This document shows, piece after piece, positions 48,652 to 57,016 of a DNA stretch of 58,856 bases. The stretch spans positions 1 through 58,856 of the forward strand of contig CAKOTA010000007.1 in the NCBI GenBank assembly GCA_934119965.1. Direction: 5' to 3'. The notes under the pieces were generated by a model, which saw nothing but the letters and a program-made list of their open reading frames with translations, was not told the DNA's origin and did not search any database. This DNA comes from an uncultured Bacilli bacterium (GTDB lineage Bacteria > Bacillota_I > Bacilli_A > RF39 > UBA660). Numbering within the stretch: the first letter of the stretch is position 1; every line of letters starts with the position of its first letter. The translations under genes were made by a program, and so were the position numbers.

Positions 48652-49565
48652 GGTACAAAAGAACAAAAAGAATTTTACTTTTTTGGTGTTTATTTATAGG
48701 AATTGCTGCAATATGGGGTGGTATGAATATGTTACTAGATTCAACAGGTAATTCACTAGGAATGAACGAAATGTTACCATACTTTCAAGTTTTACCATTT
48801 AGTGATATATTATTTCAAAATTATACATTTTCTGGTATTTCTTTGATAATTGTTAATGGAATATCAAATCTAACAGCAGCTTATTTTCTTATAAAAAATA
48901 AAAAAATAGGTATTATTTTAGGTACTATATTTGGATTTACTTTAATGCTTTGGATTACAATTCAATTCATAATTTTTCCATCAAATATTTTATCAATTAG
49001 TTATTTTATCTTTGGAATATTACAGTTAATAATAGGGTATATAACTTATGTGTTTTATCTTCAAGAACACTTTGAATTTGATATAAATAAGTATAATAAT
49101 ATTGGTAAAAACAAAGAAAATATAGTAGTTTACTTTTCAAGAATGGGTTATACTAAAAAAATTGCATATGAAGAAGCAAATAAATTAGGTGCTGAAGTAT
49201 TAGAACTAAAAGCAAAAGAAAAAACTGAAAATACATCTGGATTTTGGTGGTGTGGAAGATACGGAATGCATAAGTGGAATATGAAGATAGAAGATTTAGG
49301 GATAGATTTAAAAAAATATAAAAAAGTGATAATAGTATCACCAATATGGGTATTTAGTATATGTGCTCCAATTAGAGAATTTTGTTATAAATATGCAAAA
49401 GATATGAATAAAGTTGAATACATATTTACACATTTTATGAGTACTGATTTTATAAATGTTGCTGATGAAGTTGATAAAATTTTAAATAAAAAAAGGGAAA
49501 AATTTACTACAATTTGTGTTAGGTTTGGAAAAATAAAAAAATATAAGTTAGTGAAAGAAAATTAA
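48648..49565 (+). CDS. Membrane protein fused to a flavodoxin-like domain
   Basis: 305 residues. The first 145 hold four hydrophobic segments (about residues 8-27, 58-77, 82-105 and 110-140). Residues 158-305 form a flavodoxin-like domain: IVVYFSRMGYTKKIAYEEA is the phosphate-binding loop of FMN, and VIIVSPIWVFSICAPIREF the second FMN loop. Flavodoxin domains of this form are common alone; attachment to a DUF-type membrane segment is less common. A membrane-linked redox role is possible. Coupled to the 71-residue gene upstream and to the DUF1697 gene at one base. Confidence 0.78.
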   Translation: MRYKRTKRILLFWCLFIGIAAIWGGMNMLLDSTGNSLGMNEMLPYFQVLPFSDILFQNYTFSGISLIIVNGISNLTAAYFLIKNKKIGIILGTIFGFTLMLWITIQFIIFPSNILSISYFIFGILQLIIGYITYVFYLQEHFEFDINKYNNIGKNKENIVVYFSRMGYTKKIAYEEANKLGAEVLELKAKEKTENTSGFWWCGRYGMHKWNMKIEDLGIDLKKYKKVIIVSPIWVFSICAPIREFCYKYAKDMNKVEYIFTHFMSTDFINVADEVDKILNKKREKFTTICVRFGKIKKYKLVKEN

Positions 49566-50110
49566 TGATGAAATATATAGCTTTATTAAGAGGTGTTAAT
49601 ATAAGTGGTAAAAATAAGATTGCAATGAAAGAATTAAAATCAGAATTAGAAAACTATGGATATTTGAATGTAACTACTTTCCTTAATAGTGGTAATGTTA
49701 TTTTTAACAGTAATGATAATAAAGAAAATATAGCAAACAATATTCATTTAATTATTAAAAATAAATTTAATCTCGAAATACCAATTTATATTACAACATC
49801 ATTAGAACTTGAAGATATATTAAATAATAATCCTAATTGGTGGGGAACAAATAATAAAGAGATATATGATAATATAATTTTCATTATTCCACCAACAAAA
49901 TATGATGAAGTATATAATGTAGTTGGAGAACCAAAAGAAAATATCGAAAAAATTAAAGAATATAACAATATTATATTCTGGTCATATGATTTAAAAGAAT
50001 ATAGGAAATCTAATTGGTGGACTAAAACAATTAGTACAAGTATCAGTAATAAAATAACTATAAGAACTGCTAATACTATGAGGAAAATTTTAGAATTATG
50101 TAATAAATAA
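49565..50110 (+). CDS. DUF1697 family protein
   Basis: 181-residue cytosolic protein with the family start YIALLRGVNISGKNKIAM, then TFLNSGNVIFNS near residue 40, and SISNKITIRTANTMRKIL at the C-terminus. DUF1697 proteins are widespread and uncharacterised. It overlaps the upstream gene by 1 base and is followed by a hairpin terminator. Confidence 0.9.
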   Translation: MMKYIALLRGVNISGKNKIAMKELKSELENYGYLNVTTFLNSGNVIFNSNDNKENIANNIHLIIKNKFNLEIPIYITTSLELEDILNNNPNWWGTNNKEIYDNIIFIIPPTKYDEVYNVVGEPKENIEKIKEYNNIIFWSYDLKEYRKSNWWTKTISTSISNKITIRTANTMRKILELCNK

Positions 50111-50130
50111 AAGAAATAACCATTTCTTTT
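50109..50130 (+). terminator. Hairpin after the DUF1697 gene
   Basis: AAAAGAAAT (50109-50117) / ATTTCTTTT (50122-50130), 4-nt loop; the following T tract is broken (AATTTTG). Confidence 0.5.
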
Positions 50131-50150
50131 AATTTTGTGGAGGTAAAAAT

Positions 50151-50243
50151 ATGCAATATAGAATAATTTCATTAATATTAATTATTATATTTATTTTATA
50201 TTGAAAAAATTATATATTTAATGATTTACTAGAAAAGAGATGA
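50151..50243 (+). pseudogene. Small membrane-peptide frame interrupted by TGA
   Basis: GTGGAGG precedes ATG 50151. The frame reads MQYRIISLILIIIFILY, meets TGA at 50202-50204, then continues in phase as KNYIFNDLLEKR to TGA 50241-50243. The intact product would be a 30-residue one-span peptide. Either a 17-residue peptide is made or this is a decayed gene. It is not matched to a family. Confidence 0.35.
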
Positions 50244-50345
50244 TGTACAATGTTAGTAAAAGTAGGTAACTTTGAAATAAATGAAGTCTAGGATAATACT
50301 TTATACAAGAAATTATCATCATATCCAGAGATTAGTGATTGGGAA

Positions 50346-51062
50346 ATGCGAAATATTATTGAATTTATTAACTATGAAAAAATGAATAATCGCGAATGTA
50401 TAATTGAATGTGAAGATAAAAATTTACTTAATAAAATTAATATTGGACTTGATAATAAAGAAAAATATATAAAAGCTAATCGTCCTAAATTAATTACAGA
50501 ATGTACAGCTTGTCCTTACAGAAAAGGATGTGTTACTGATTTTGTATGTCACACAACATCAATTGAAAATGCAGAAAAAATATTTAAGACTGGAAAATTA
50601 TTATCAGCAGTAAATGCAAGAGGAATTCCTAATACGGAATTAATGAAGGAAAAAAGAAATACTGCAAACGATCCGGCAGATTATTTTGATTATATTATGT
50701 TTAGTTGGGGAAATTGTCAAGCAGGGGATAGACTTGTTATGGAACGTAAATTAAAAGGATTTCCAAATGAAAAAGATTTAAGCGAAGAATTTACGCCAGG
50801 CATTAGATATTATTTTAAATATGATGTTTTAAAAAATCATCCTAATGTAGTTTTTGATGGGGTTTTACCAATGAAAATCAAAGATGAAGTTATACTTTTT
50901 GATTGGGTATATGCAATTATTATCCCTGACGAATATAAAAAGAAGTTTGAAAAAATGATTCCTGTAAATCTTAAGAATAAAATAATTTATGTAAAAAATG
51001 ATTGCAAAGATATATGGGATTGGTCTGAAAAAGTATATAGTATTGTAGAAAAATATAATTAA
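50346..51062 (+). CDS. Uncharacterised cysteine-motif protein, upstream part cut by TAG
   Basis: 238-residue frame from ATG 50346. The same phase runs back to an ATG at 50250 but is cut by TAG at 50289-50291; the upstream codons (MLVKVGNFEINEV, then DNTLYKKLSSYPEISDW) look like the true N-terminus. The core has CTACPYRKGC (two C-x2-C pairs, possibly metal-binding), VCHTTSIENAEKIFKTGKLL, DYFDYIMFSWGNCQAGDRLVMER and VVFDG. I recall related Clostridial proteins mislabelled as phosphate ABC transporter ATPase; there is no P-loop here. The H-T-T and I-x3-G-x-L pattern recalls ADP-ribosyltransferase folds, which is a weak inference. Confidence 0.6.
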   Translation: MRNIIEFINYEKMNNRECIIECEDKNLLNKINIGLDNKEKYIKANRPKLITECTACPYRKGCVTDFVCHTTSIENAEKIFKTGKLLSAVNARGIPNTELMKEKRNTANDPADYFDYIMFSWGNCQAGDRLVMERKLKGFPNEKDLSEEFTPGIRYYFKYDVLKNHPNVVFDGVLPMKIKDEVILFDWVYAIIIPDEYKKKFEKMIPVNLKNKIIYVKNDCKDIWDWSEKVYSIVEKYN

Positions 51063-51073
51063 TGTATATAAAT

Positions 51074-51095
51074 AAGCAGATAAATTCTGCTTTTA
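51074..51095 (+). terminator. Rho-independent terminator after the cysteine-motif gene
   Basis: AAGCAGA (51074-51080) / TCTGCTT (51086-51092), 5-nt loop, then a short T run. Confidence 0.62.
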
Positions 51096-51245
51096 TTGTG
51101 TTATAATAAATTTAGTTAATTATAAGGAATGTGAAAATATGATGTTAAAAATTAAAGAATTACTTATAATTATAAATGGTTAATTTGTTTTATTTGCTTA
51201 ATACTTTTTCTAGCTTTAGCAGAGGATGTTTTTAATCACGAAATA

Positions 51246-51764
51246 ATGAAAGGTGATATTGTTGGTTATAGCTTTATATCAACCTATTTAATCAGTGATT
51301 TTTTCACACCAATTATGAAAATAATAACTTGGTTTGGAAGTCCCGCTTGTCTAATTTCATTAACTTTAATTTTATTTATTATAATAAAAAATAAAAGAAA
51401 TGGCTATCTTATAGGAATTAATCTCGTTGTAGTAACAGTATTAAATCAACTATTAAAATTTATTCTTCAAAGACCAAGACCAACAGATTTTAGGATTATT
51501 AACGAAACAGGATATAGTTTTCCATCAGGACATTCAATGGTGAGTATGGCATTTTATGGATTTTTAATTTATCTAATTTATAAAAATATTAAAAATAAGC
51601 ATTTAAAAATATTTTTGATAATTATACTTTCAATATTAATAATGATGATTGGTATCAGTAGAATCTATTTAGGAGTTCATTATACAAGTGATGTATGTGC
51701 GGGATTTTTAATCTCACTATCATATTTAATACTATATATAAATATTGTGAAAGTGAATTTATGA
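51246..51764 (+). CDS. PAP2-family phosphatase, N-terminus probably frameshifted
   Basis: 172-residue frame with all three PAP2 motifs: KFILQRPRPTD, PSGHSM and SRIYLGVHYTSDV, so it encodes a membrane lipid-phosphate phosphatase core. No ribosome binding site precedes ATG 51246. AAGGA does precede ATG 51139 (MMLKIKELLIIING, then TAA), which is in another phase. Between them the phase of the main frame reads YKWLICFICLILFLALAEDV, a good first membrane helix. A one-base deletion or equivalent near 51160-51180 would explain it. The protein is likely an undecaprenyl-diphosphate or phosphatidate phosphatase relative. Confidence 0.75.
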   Translation: MKGDIVGYSFISTYLISDFFTPIMKIITWFGSPACLISLTLILFIIIKNKRNGYLIGINLVVVTVLNQLLKFILQRPRPTDFRIINETGYSFPSGHSMVSMAFYGFLIYLIYKNIKNKHLKIFLIIILSILIMMIGISRIYLGVHYTSDVCAGFLISLSYLILYINIVKVNL

Positions 51765-51859
51765 ATAGTCTAGATAAAAATTTTATTATCAAATAATATA
51801 TCATAATATGAAAAAAATGATATGAATAAATTTATAATTCCCAAAAGAGGTAATAAACT

Positions 51860-52396
51860 ATGAGATGTAAATGGTGCAATATAAACAATCCTAAATATAT
51901 TGAATATCACGATTATGAATGGTGCAAACCAAATTTTGATGAAAAATACTTATTTGAAATGCTTATTTTGGAATCTTTTCAAGCAGGATTATCTTGGGAA
52001 TGTGTTCTAAATAAAAGAGAAGAATTTAGAAAATGTTATGACAATTTTGATATAGATAAAATATGTTTATATGATGATTCTAAAATAAGTGAATTATTAC
52101 AAAATAAAAACATAATCAGAAATAAACTAAAAATTAAAATGAGTATCAATAATGCTAAAATATTTAAAGAAATTCAAAAAGAATATGGCAATTTTTATAA
52201 TTATTTAAAAAAATTTACTAACGAAAAAACAATTTATGAAATAAATAAAACAACTAATGAATTATCAGATAAAATATCAAAAGATTTAAAAAAAAGAGGT
52301 ATGAAATTTGTTGGTAGTACAATAATTTATTCGTATTTACAAGCAATAGGTGTTATCTATTCACACGATAAAGAATGCTTTATGTATAAAAAATGA
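51860..52396 (+). CDS. tag: DNA-3-methyladenine glycosylase I
   Basis: Excises 3-methyladenine from alkylated DNA. The 178-residue protein has RCKWCNINNPKYIEYHDYEW at the N-terminus (zinc Cys and His ligands), FEMLILESFQAGLSW, a helix-hairpin-helix-like middle, and KRGMKFVGSTIIYSYLQAIG with VYSHDKEC-type C-terminal ligands (read as IYSHDKECF). Length is normal. AAGAGG precedes the ATG. Confidence 0.92.
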   Translation: MRCKWCNINNPKYIEYHDYEWCKPNFDEKYLFEMLILESFQAGLSWECVLNKREEFRKCYDNFDIDKICLYDDSKISELLQNKNIIRNKLKIKMSINNAKIFKEIQKEYGNFYNYLKKFTNEKTIYEINKTTNELSDKISKDLKKRGMKFVGSTIIYSYLQAIGVIYSHDKECFMYKK

Positions 52397-52443
52397 AGAC
52401 ATAACTAGTCACTATAAAATTAGTTAAAAAAATCTAAAAAAAC

Positions 52444-52472
52444 TTACATAAAAAAAATATTTGTGATACAAT
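52444..52472 (+). promoter_or_regulatory. Sigma-A promoter of the MATE-kinase gene
   Basis: TTACAT (52444-52449) and TACAAT (52467-52472), 17-bp spacer, 44 bases before the start. Confidence 0.6.
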
Positions 52473-52516
52473 GAACAAGTCTTGAAAAATAGATTGTTTT
52501 ATTTTGGAGGTAAATT

Positions 52517-54481
52517 ATGAAAGAATTAAATCTAGGAAAAGAAAAAATAAACAAATTGTTAGTAGCATTTTCTATACCTTGTGTAATTAGTATGCTTATA
52601 AATTCTGTTTATAATATTGTTGACCAAATATTTATTGGTAAAGGTGTGGGTACATTAGGAAATGCAGCTACTAATGTAATATTTCCATTAGTTATAATTT
52701 TTAATGCTATAGCGGGATTAATTGGAAATGGAGCAGCAGCAAGTTTGTCATTAAAACTAGGAGAAAATGATAAAAAAACAGCTGCTAAAAATATTGGACA
52801 AGCAGTTAGTTTATCTATAATTATTTCTATTCTAATAAGTATAATTGCCTATGTATTTTTACCACAATTAGTTTACATATTTGGATGTACAGAAAATGTA
52901 TACAAATATGCAATTGATTACGGAAGAATAATAATTATAGGGGCTCCATTTATGTTAATTTATTCATCATTTTCAAGTATAATTAGAGCAGATGGATCAC
53001 CTAAATATTCAATGATAATGTTAGTTATTGGAGCAATTATTAATATTATTTTAGATCCAATATTTATCTTTGGATTTGATATGGGTGTAAAGGGTGGCGC
53101 TATTGCAACTGTAATAGGTCAATTTGTTTCATTCGTAATCGCAATCATTTATTTAAGAAAAATAAAGTCAGTAAAATTAACTAGAAATGATTTTAAAATT
53201 GATAAAAATGTATTTAAAATATTATCTTTAGGACTTTCTTCATTTATAACTCAAGCAACTATATTAGTATTATTTATTTTTATGAATAATATAATGACTA
53301 AACTAGGAAATAGTACTAAGTTTGGTTCAGATATTCCACTGTCTGTATATGGAGTTATATCCAAAATAAATAGTTTATACATTTCTACAGTTTTAGGAAT
53401 ATCAATTGGCTCTCAACCAATTATTGGATTTAATTATGGAGCAGGAAATGAATTAAGAGTTAAAGAAACTATTAAAAAAGTTTTAACAATTAATTTTATT
53501 ATTGGAATTATTTTTAATTTAATATTTATTTTATTCCCAAAGCAACTTGCAGGAATATTTATATCAAGTAGTGATCCATCATATGATTTATTTATGGAAT
53601 TTGCTACTTTAATGTGCCATAGTTTCTTACTAGTAATTGCTTTAAATGCTCTAGAAATGACAACTAGTATTGTTATTCAATCACTAGGTAATGTTGTAAA
53701 ATCAACTGCAGTTACTTTTATTAGACAAATTATTTTATTGATACCAATTTCTTTATTTTTAGCTTTTGTTTTAAATAAAGGTATATATGGTGTTTTATAT
53801 GCTGGATGTATTGCAGATGTAATCTGCTTTATAATAACAATATTTATTCTTAAATCAGAATATAAAAAATTAGGTATTAATGAAATAAAAAATATAAAAG
53901 AAAATACTGAACAAAAAACAACATATAATGGAAAACATATTGTTATAACTATATCTAGAGAATATGGCTCTGGTGGTAGATTTGTTGGAAAATTAGTTGC
54001 TGAACAATTAGGAATACCTTTTTATGACAAAGAGTTAATATCATTAGCTGCTAAAAAATCTGGACTTTCAGAAAAATACATTGAAGAAATAGATCAAAAT
54101 AAAAAATCAGCTAATTATGCTAATAATAATGATGATAGATTATTTATAGCAGAACAAAAAGTAATTAAATCTTTGGCTAAAAGTTCCTGTGTTATAGTTG
54201 GAAGATGTGCAGACTATATTTTAAAAGATAATAAAAATGTAATAAAAATATTTTTATATAGTGATTTAGATTCTAAAATAAAGAGAACTATAAAATATTA
54301 TGGATTAACAGAAAAAAATGCTTTAAAAGAAATAAATAAAATAAATAGAGAAAGAGCAAAACATTATAAATTTTATACAGGAAGAGATTGGAAAGATTTT
54401 AGTAACTATGATGCATCATTTAATGTTGACAAATATGGTGTTGAAAAAACAGCAAACAATATAATAGAAATATTAAAGTAG
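52517..54481 (+). CDS. MATE-family efflux transporter fused to a cytidylate-kinase-like domain
   Basis: 654 residues in two parts. Residues 1 to about 455 are a MATE transporter with about twelve helices: SIPCVISMLINSVYNIVDQIFIG at the start, AAASLSLKLGE, GSQPIIGFNYGAGN near residue 296. Residues from about 472 (HIVITISREYGSGGRFVGK) to the end are a P-loop kinase of the cytidylate-kinase-like family, with the Gly-rich loop GSGGR, PFYDKELI, and VIVGRCADYIL near residue 563. A lysine-rich linker joins them. Both parts look intact. The ribosome binding site is TTGGAGG. How transport and kinase activity connect is unknown. Confidence 0.88.
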   Translation: MKELNLGKEKINKLLVAFSIPCVISMLINSVYNIVDQIFIGKGVGTLGNAATNVIFPLVIIFNAIAGLIGNGAAASLSLKLGENDKKTAAKNIGQAVSLSIIISILISIIAYVFLPQLVYIFGCTENVYKYAIDYGRIIIIGAPFMLIYSSFSSIIRADGSPKYSMIMLVIGAIINIILDPIFIFGFDMGVKGGAIATVIGQFVSFVIAIIYLRKIKSVKLTRNDFKIDKNVFKILSLGLSSFITQATILVLFIFMNNIMTKLGNSTKFGSDIPLSVYGVISKINSLYISTVLGISIGSQPIIGFNYGAGNELRVKETIKKVLTINFIIGIIFNLIFILFPKQLAGIFISSSDPSYDLFMEFATLMCHSFLLVIALNALEMTTSIVIQSLGNVVKSTAVTFIRQIILLIPISLFLAFVLNKGIYGVLYAGCIADVICFIITIFILKSEYKKLGINEIKNIKENTEQKTTYNGKHIVITISREYGSGGRFVGKLVAEQLGIPFYDKELISLAAKKSGLSEKYIEEIDQNKKSANYANNNDDRLFIAEQKVIKSLAKSSCVIVGRCADYILKDNKNVIKIFLYSDLDSKIKRTIKYYGLTEKNALKEINKINRERAKHYKFYTGRDWKDFSNYDASFNVDKYGVEKTANNIIEILK

Positions 54482-54500
54482 ATTTAATTCTACTTTTTTT
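54475..54500 (+). terminator. Rho-independent terminator after the MATE-kinase gene
   Basis: AAAGTAGA (54475-54482) / TCTACTTT (54489-54496), 6-nt loop, T run to 54500. Confidence 0.8.
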
Positions 54501-54524
54501 GTATAATTATATTGGTGGTATAAA

Positions 54525-54977
54525 TTGAAAATATATAACTTAATAGAAAAGCAAAAGTATCTAAAAGAAGTAGCAATATTAGAATACAATGAGTGGGCAA
54601 AAGATAAAGAAAAAAATAAAGAAGAAAGAATAGAATCGAAAATAAATAAAATAAAAAAACAATTTAATGAAAATAATTTTTGTAAGTTAATTCTATTAGA
54701 TGACGAAAACTTAGTGGGATTTATATCATTATTTCCTCACGATAGTGATGAATTAAAAGAACTCTCTCCTTGGTATTCTACAATGTATGTAAAAAAAGAA
54801 TATCGAAAAAAAGGGTACTCCAAAATATTAAATGATGCAATATTAGAAGAAGCAAAAAAAAGAAAGATTAAAACTTTATATTTAAAAACTGAATTAGAAA
54901 ACTATTATGAAAAATTTGGCGCTAAATATTTGAAAAAAATCAATAAAGAAGAAAAACTATATAAGTTTGATTTATAA
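54525..54977 (+). CDS. GNAT family N-acetyltransferase
   Basis: 150-residue protein with the GNAT acetyl-CoA loop MYVKKEYRKKGYSKIL near residue 87 and the closing ENYYEKFGAKYLKK near residue 125. VGFISLFPHD is the preceding strand. Substrate unknown. The start is TTG 54525 behind GGTGGTATAAA; no ATG with a better site exists upstream. It is 13 bases before the next gene. Confidence 0.82.
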   Translation: MKIYNLIEKQKYLKEVAILEYNEWAKDKEKNKEERIESKINKIKKQFNENNFCKLILLDDENLVGFISLFPHDSDELKELSPWYSTMYVKKEYRKKGYSKILNDAILEEAKKRKIKTLYLKTELENYYEKFGAKYLKKINKEEKLYKFDL

Positions 54978-54990
54978 ATGAGGTTAAAAA

Positions 54991-55473
54991 ATGAATAAAC
55001 AAGATATATATAATTACCTAAATAATAAAAATATTGCGTATGAAAAAATAGAACATAAAGCGGTATATACTATGGCTGAAATTAATGAAATAAAAATGCC
55101 ATATCCTGAAGCTGAAGCTAAAAATATTTTTGTTAGAGATGATAAAAAGAAAAATTATTATCTTATAACAATCAAAGGAAACAAAAAAGTAAATTTAAAA
55201 GAATTTAGTAAAATAAATAATACTAGACATTTAAGTTTTGCTTCAAGTGAAGATTTAATGGATATTTTAAAATTAACCCCAGGTTCTGTTACACCATTAG
55301 GACTATTAAATGATATAAATAATAGAGTAATATTCTATTTAGATGAGGAATTTTTAAATAGCATTATTGGAATTCATCCTAATGATAATACAGCAACCAT
55401 AGTATTAAAAACAGAAGAATTAATTAACATAATAGAAGAAAATGGTAATCAAGTAAATATTGCGAAAATTTAG
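54991..55473 (+). CDS. Prolyl-tRNA deacylase, YbaK/ProX (PrdX) family
   Basis: Trans-editing enzyme that hydrolyses mischarged aminoacyl-tRNA-Pro. The 160-residue protein has HKAVYTMAEINEI near residue 22, KNIFVRDDKKKNYYLIT with the catalytic-lysine region near residue 44, TPGSVTPLGLLND near residue 91 and IGIHPNDNTATI near residue 126, all PrdX signatures. It is a stand-alone domain. ATGAGGT precedes the ATG. Confidence 0.9.
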   Translation: MNKQDIYNYLNNKNIAYEKIEHKAVYTMAEINEIKMPYPEAEAKNIFVRDDKKKNYYLITIKGNKKVNLKEFSKINNTRHLSFASSEDLMDILKLTPGSVTPLGLLNDINNRVIFYLDEEFLNSIIGIHPNDNTATIVLKTEELINIIEENGNQVNIAKI

Positions 55474-55486
55474 TAAGGAGAATTAA

Positions 55487-55978
55487 ATGAATTATAAAGT
55501 AATAATTGATATCATTGTATTAGTAATTTTATATTTTGTTTGCTTTTATAAAAAATGGAAAAATAATAAAACTATAATAATTAACACAATAATGTATGTT
55601 TATATTATAGGTGTTTTATATTTTACCCTTATGCCTATCATTACTGAGATTCCATTTATTTTTAATCATCCTTATGTTTCAATGAATTTAAATTTGTTTG
55701 AAGATTTATTTATGCATAGAGGTGACTATATTCGTCAAATAGTTTTAAATATAATAATGATGATTCCATTTGGATTTTTATTGCCTATTTGTAGAAAGAA
55801 TAGTAAAATATCATATGTAACCTGTATGACTTTAATATTTAGTCTATGTATTGAAATTATTCAACCATTAATTCACGGGTATAGTAGTTCTGATATAACA
55901 GATATTGTTACAAATACAATAGGTGGTTTCATAGGATATATTATTTATTATCTTTTAAAATTAACTATTAAAAAATAG
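55487..55978 (+). CDS. VanZ-like membrane protein
   Basis: 163-residue protein with about four membrane helices. VSMNLNLFEDL near residue 63 and QIVLNIIMMIPFGFLLPI near residue 84 are the VanZ-like core, followed by ELLQ-type ERIQPLIH region (CIEIIQPLIHGYSSSDITDI) and VTNTIGGFIGYI. VanZ homologues are common single genes in Firmicutes and most are not linked to glycopeptide resistance; no other van genes are present. AAGGAGAATTAA precedes the ATG. Confidence 0.9.
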   Translation: MNYKVIIDIIVLVILYFVCFYKKWKNNKTIIINTIMYVYIIGVLYFTLMPIITEIPFIFNHPYVSMNLNLFEDLFMHRGDYIRQIVLNIIMMIPFGFLLPICRKNSKISYVTCMTLIFSLCIEIIQPLIHGYSSSDITDIVTNTIGGFIGYIIYYLLKLTIKK

Positions 55979-56045
55979 AACTCTACCTTTGGTGGATTTA
56001 CAAATACTGATATTGCCTATAGAATATAGCTATAGGAGGGATTTT

Positions 56046-56513
56046 ATGAGTCAAGAAAAAATAGGAAAATTTATATCTGAAAAAAGAAAGGAAAAAAGAC
56101 TAACTCAACAACAATTAGCTGAAAAACTAGGAGTTACAAATAAGGCTATTAGTAAATGGGAAAATGGAAAATGTATGCCAGACATTTCTATTATTCAAGA
56201 TTTGTGCAATATATTGGGAATAACTGTAACAACTCTATTAAATGGAGAAGAAAACAAAGATGATGAAATAGTTATTAAATTGCTTTGGATAATAGATAAA
56301 TTTAAACAATTGAGATATGCTTTAGTAGGTCTAGCAATTTGTTATCTTGGTGATGTTATCCAAAATATGAGATTTACTGAATGGTTAAAAGATGAAACAT
56401 TTATTAAAGGATTTTATGATGGTTTATCTGTTGGTTTGAAATTAGTTGGAGTATTTCTTTTTGCCTATGGATGTGTCTTATATATAAAGAAAAATTCAGA
56501 ATTAAAAAAATGA
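56046..56513 (+). CDS. XRE-family HTH protein with membrane helices
   Basis: 155-residue protein. MSQEKIGKFISEKRKEK, LTQQQLAEKLGVTNKAISKWE form the Cro/C1-type HTH (residues 1-62). Two hydrophobic segments follow near residues 92-108 and 126-146. The HTH closely resembles that of the gene at 43597, suggesting an old family duplication. The ATG at 56046 follows AGGAGGGATTTT; a longer frame upstream has no site. Confidence 0.85.
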   Translation: MSQEKIGKFISEKRKEKRLTQQQLAEKLGVTNKAISKWENGKCMPDISIIQDLCNILGITVTTLLNGEENKDDEIVIKLLWIIDKFKQLRYALVGLAICYLGDVIQNMRFTEWLKDETFIKGFYDGLSVGLKLVGVFLFAYGCVLYIKKNSELKK

Positions 56514-56521
56514 GGTAAATT

Positions 56522-56938
56522 ATGAGAGATGTTGAAAAAACAATTGGAAATATTATAGATAAACAAAGTATTTGTTATATTAGCTATATAGATAGTGAAG
56601 GATATCCTAATACTAGGGCAATGCTAAAACCTAGAAAAAGAAATGGAATAAAAGAAATATATTTAACTACAAACACTTCTTCATTAAAAGTAAAATCATT
56701 TAGAAATAACTCTAAAGCTTGTTTATATTTTTGCGATAAAAGATTTTATAGAGGTGTAATGTTAAAAGGCAATGTTGAAATTTTAGAAGATCAGGAATCT
56801 AAAAATATGATTTGGCAAATAGGAGATACTTTGTATTATAAAGGTGGCAAAACAGATCCAGATTATTGTGTATTAAAATTTAATGCTATATCTATTAGGT
56901 ATTATAGTAATTTTAAATCAGTTGATATAGATTTGTAA
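56522..56938 (+). CDS. Pyridoxamine-5'-phosphate-oxidase-family flavoprotein
   Basis: 138-residue split-barrel protein. ICYISYIDSEGYPNTRAML near residue 18 and IYLTTNTSSLKVKSFRNNSKACLYF near residue 46 are the FMN-binding elements of the PNPOx-like family. These short proteins bind FMN or F420-like cofactors and often act as general reductases; a role in vitamin B6 synthesis is not implied. It follows the HTH gene by 8 bases, so the two may be one unit. Confidence 0.85.
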   Translation: MRDVEKTIGNIIDKQSICYISYIDSEGYPNTRAMLKPRKRNGIKEIYLTTNTSSLKVKSFRNNSKACLYFCDKRFYRGVMLKGNVEILEDQESKNMIWQIGDTLYYKGGKTDPDYCVLKFNAISIRYYSNFKSVDIDL

Positions 56939-57016
56939 AAGAATTTGTACAAGATGTAAAAGACATTTTATTCAAAGAAAATATAATTTATAATATTATT
57001 TATTTGAGGTGAGAAA

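Noticed and set aside
55487..55978. Teicoplanin-resistance gene vanZ
   Set aside because: VanZ-like membrane proteins are widespread and the window has no vanA/H/X/Y or vanRS genes.
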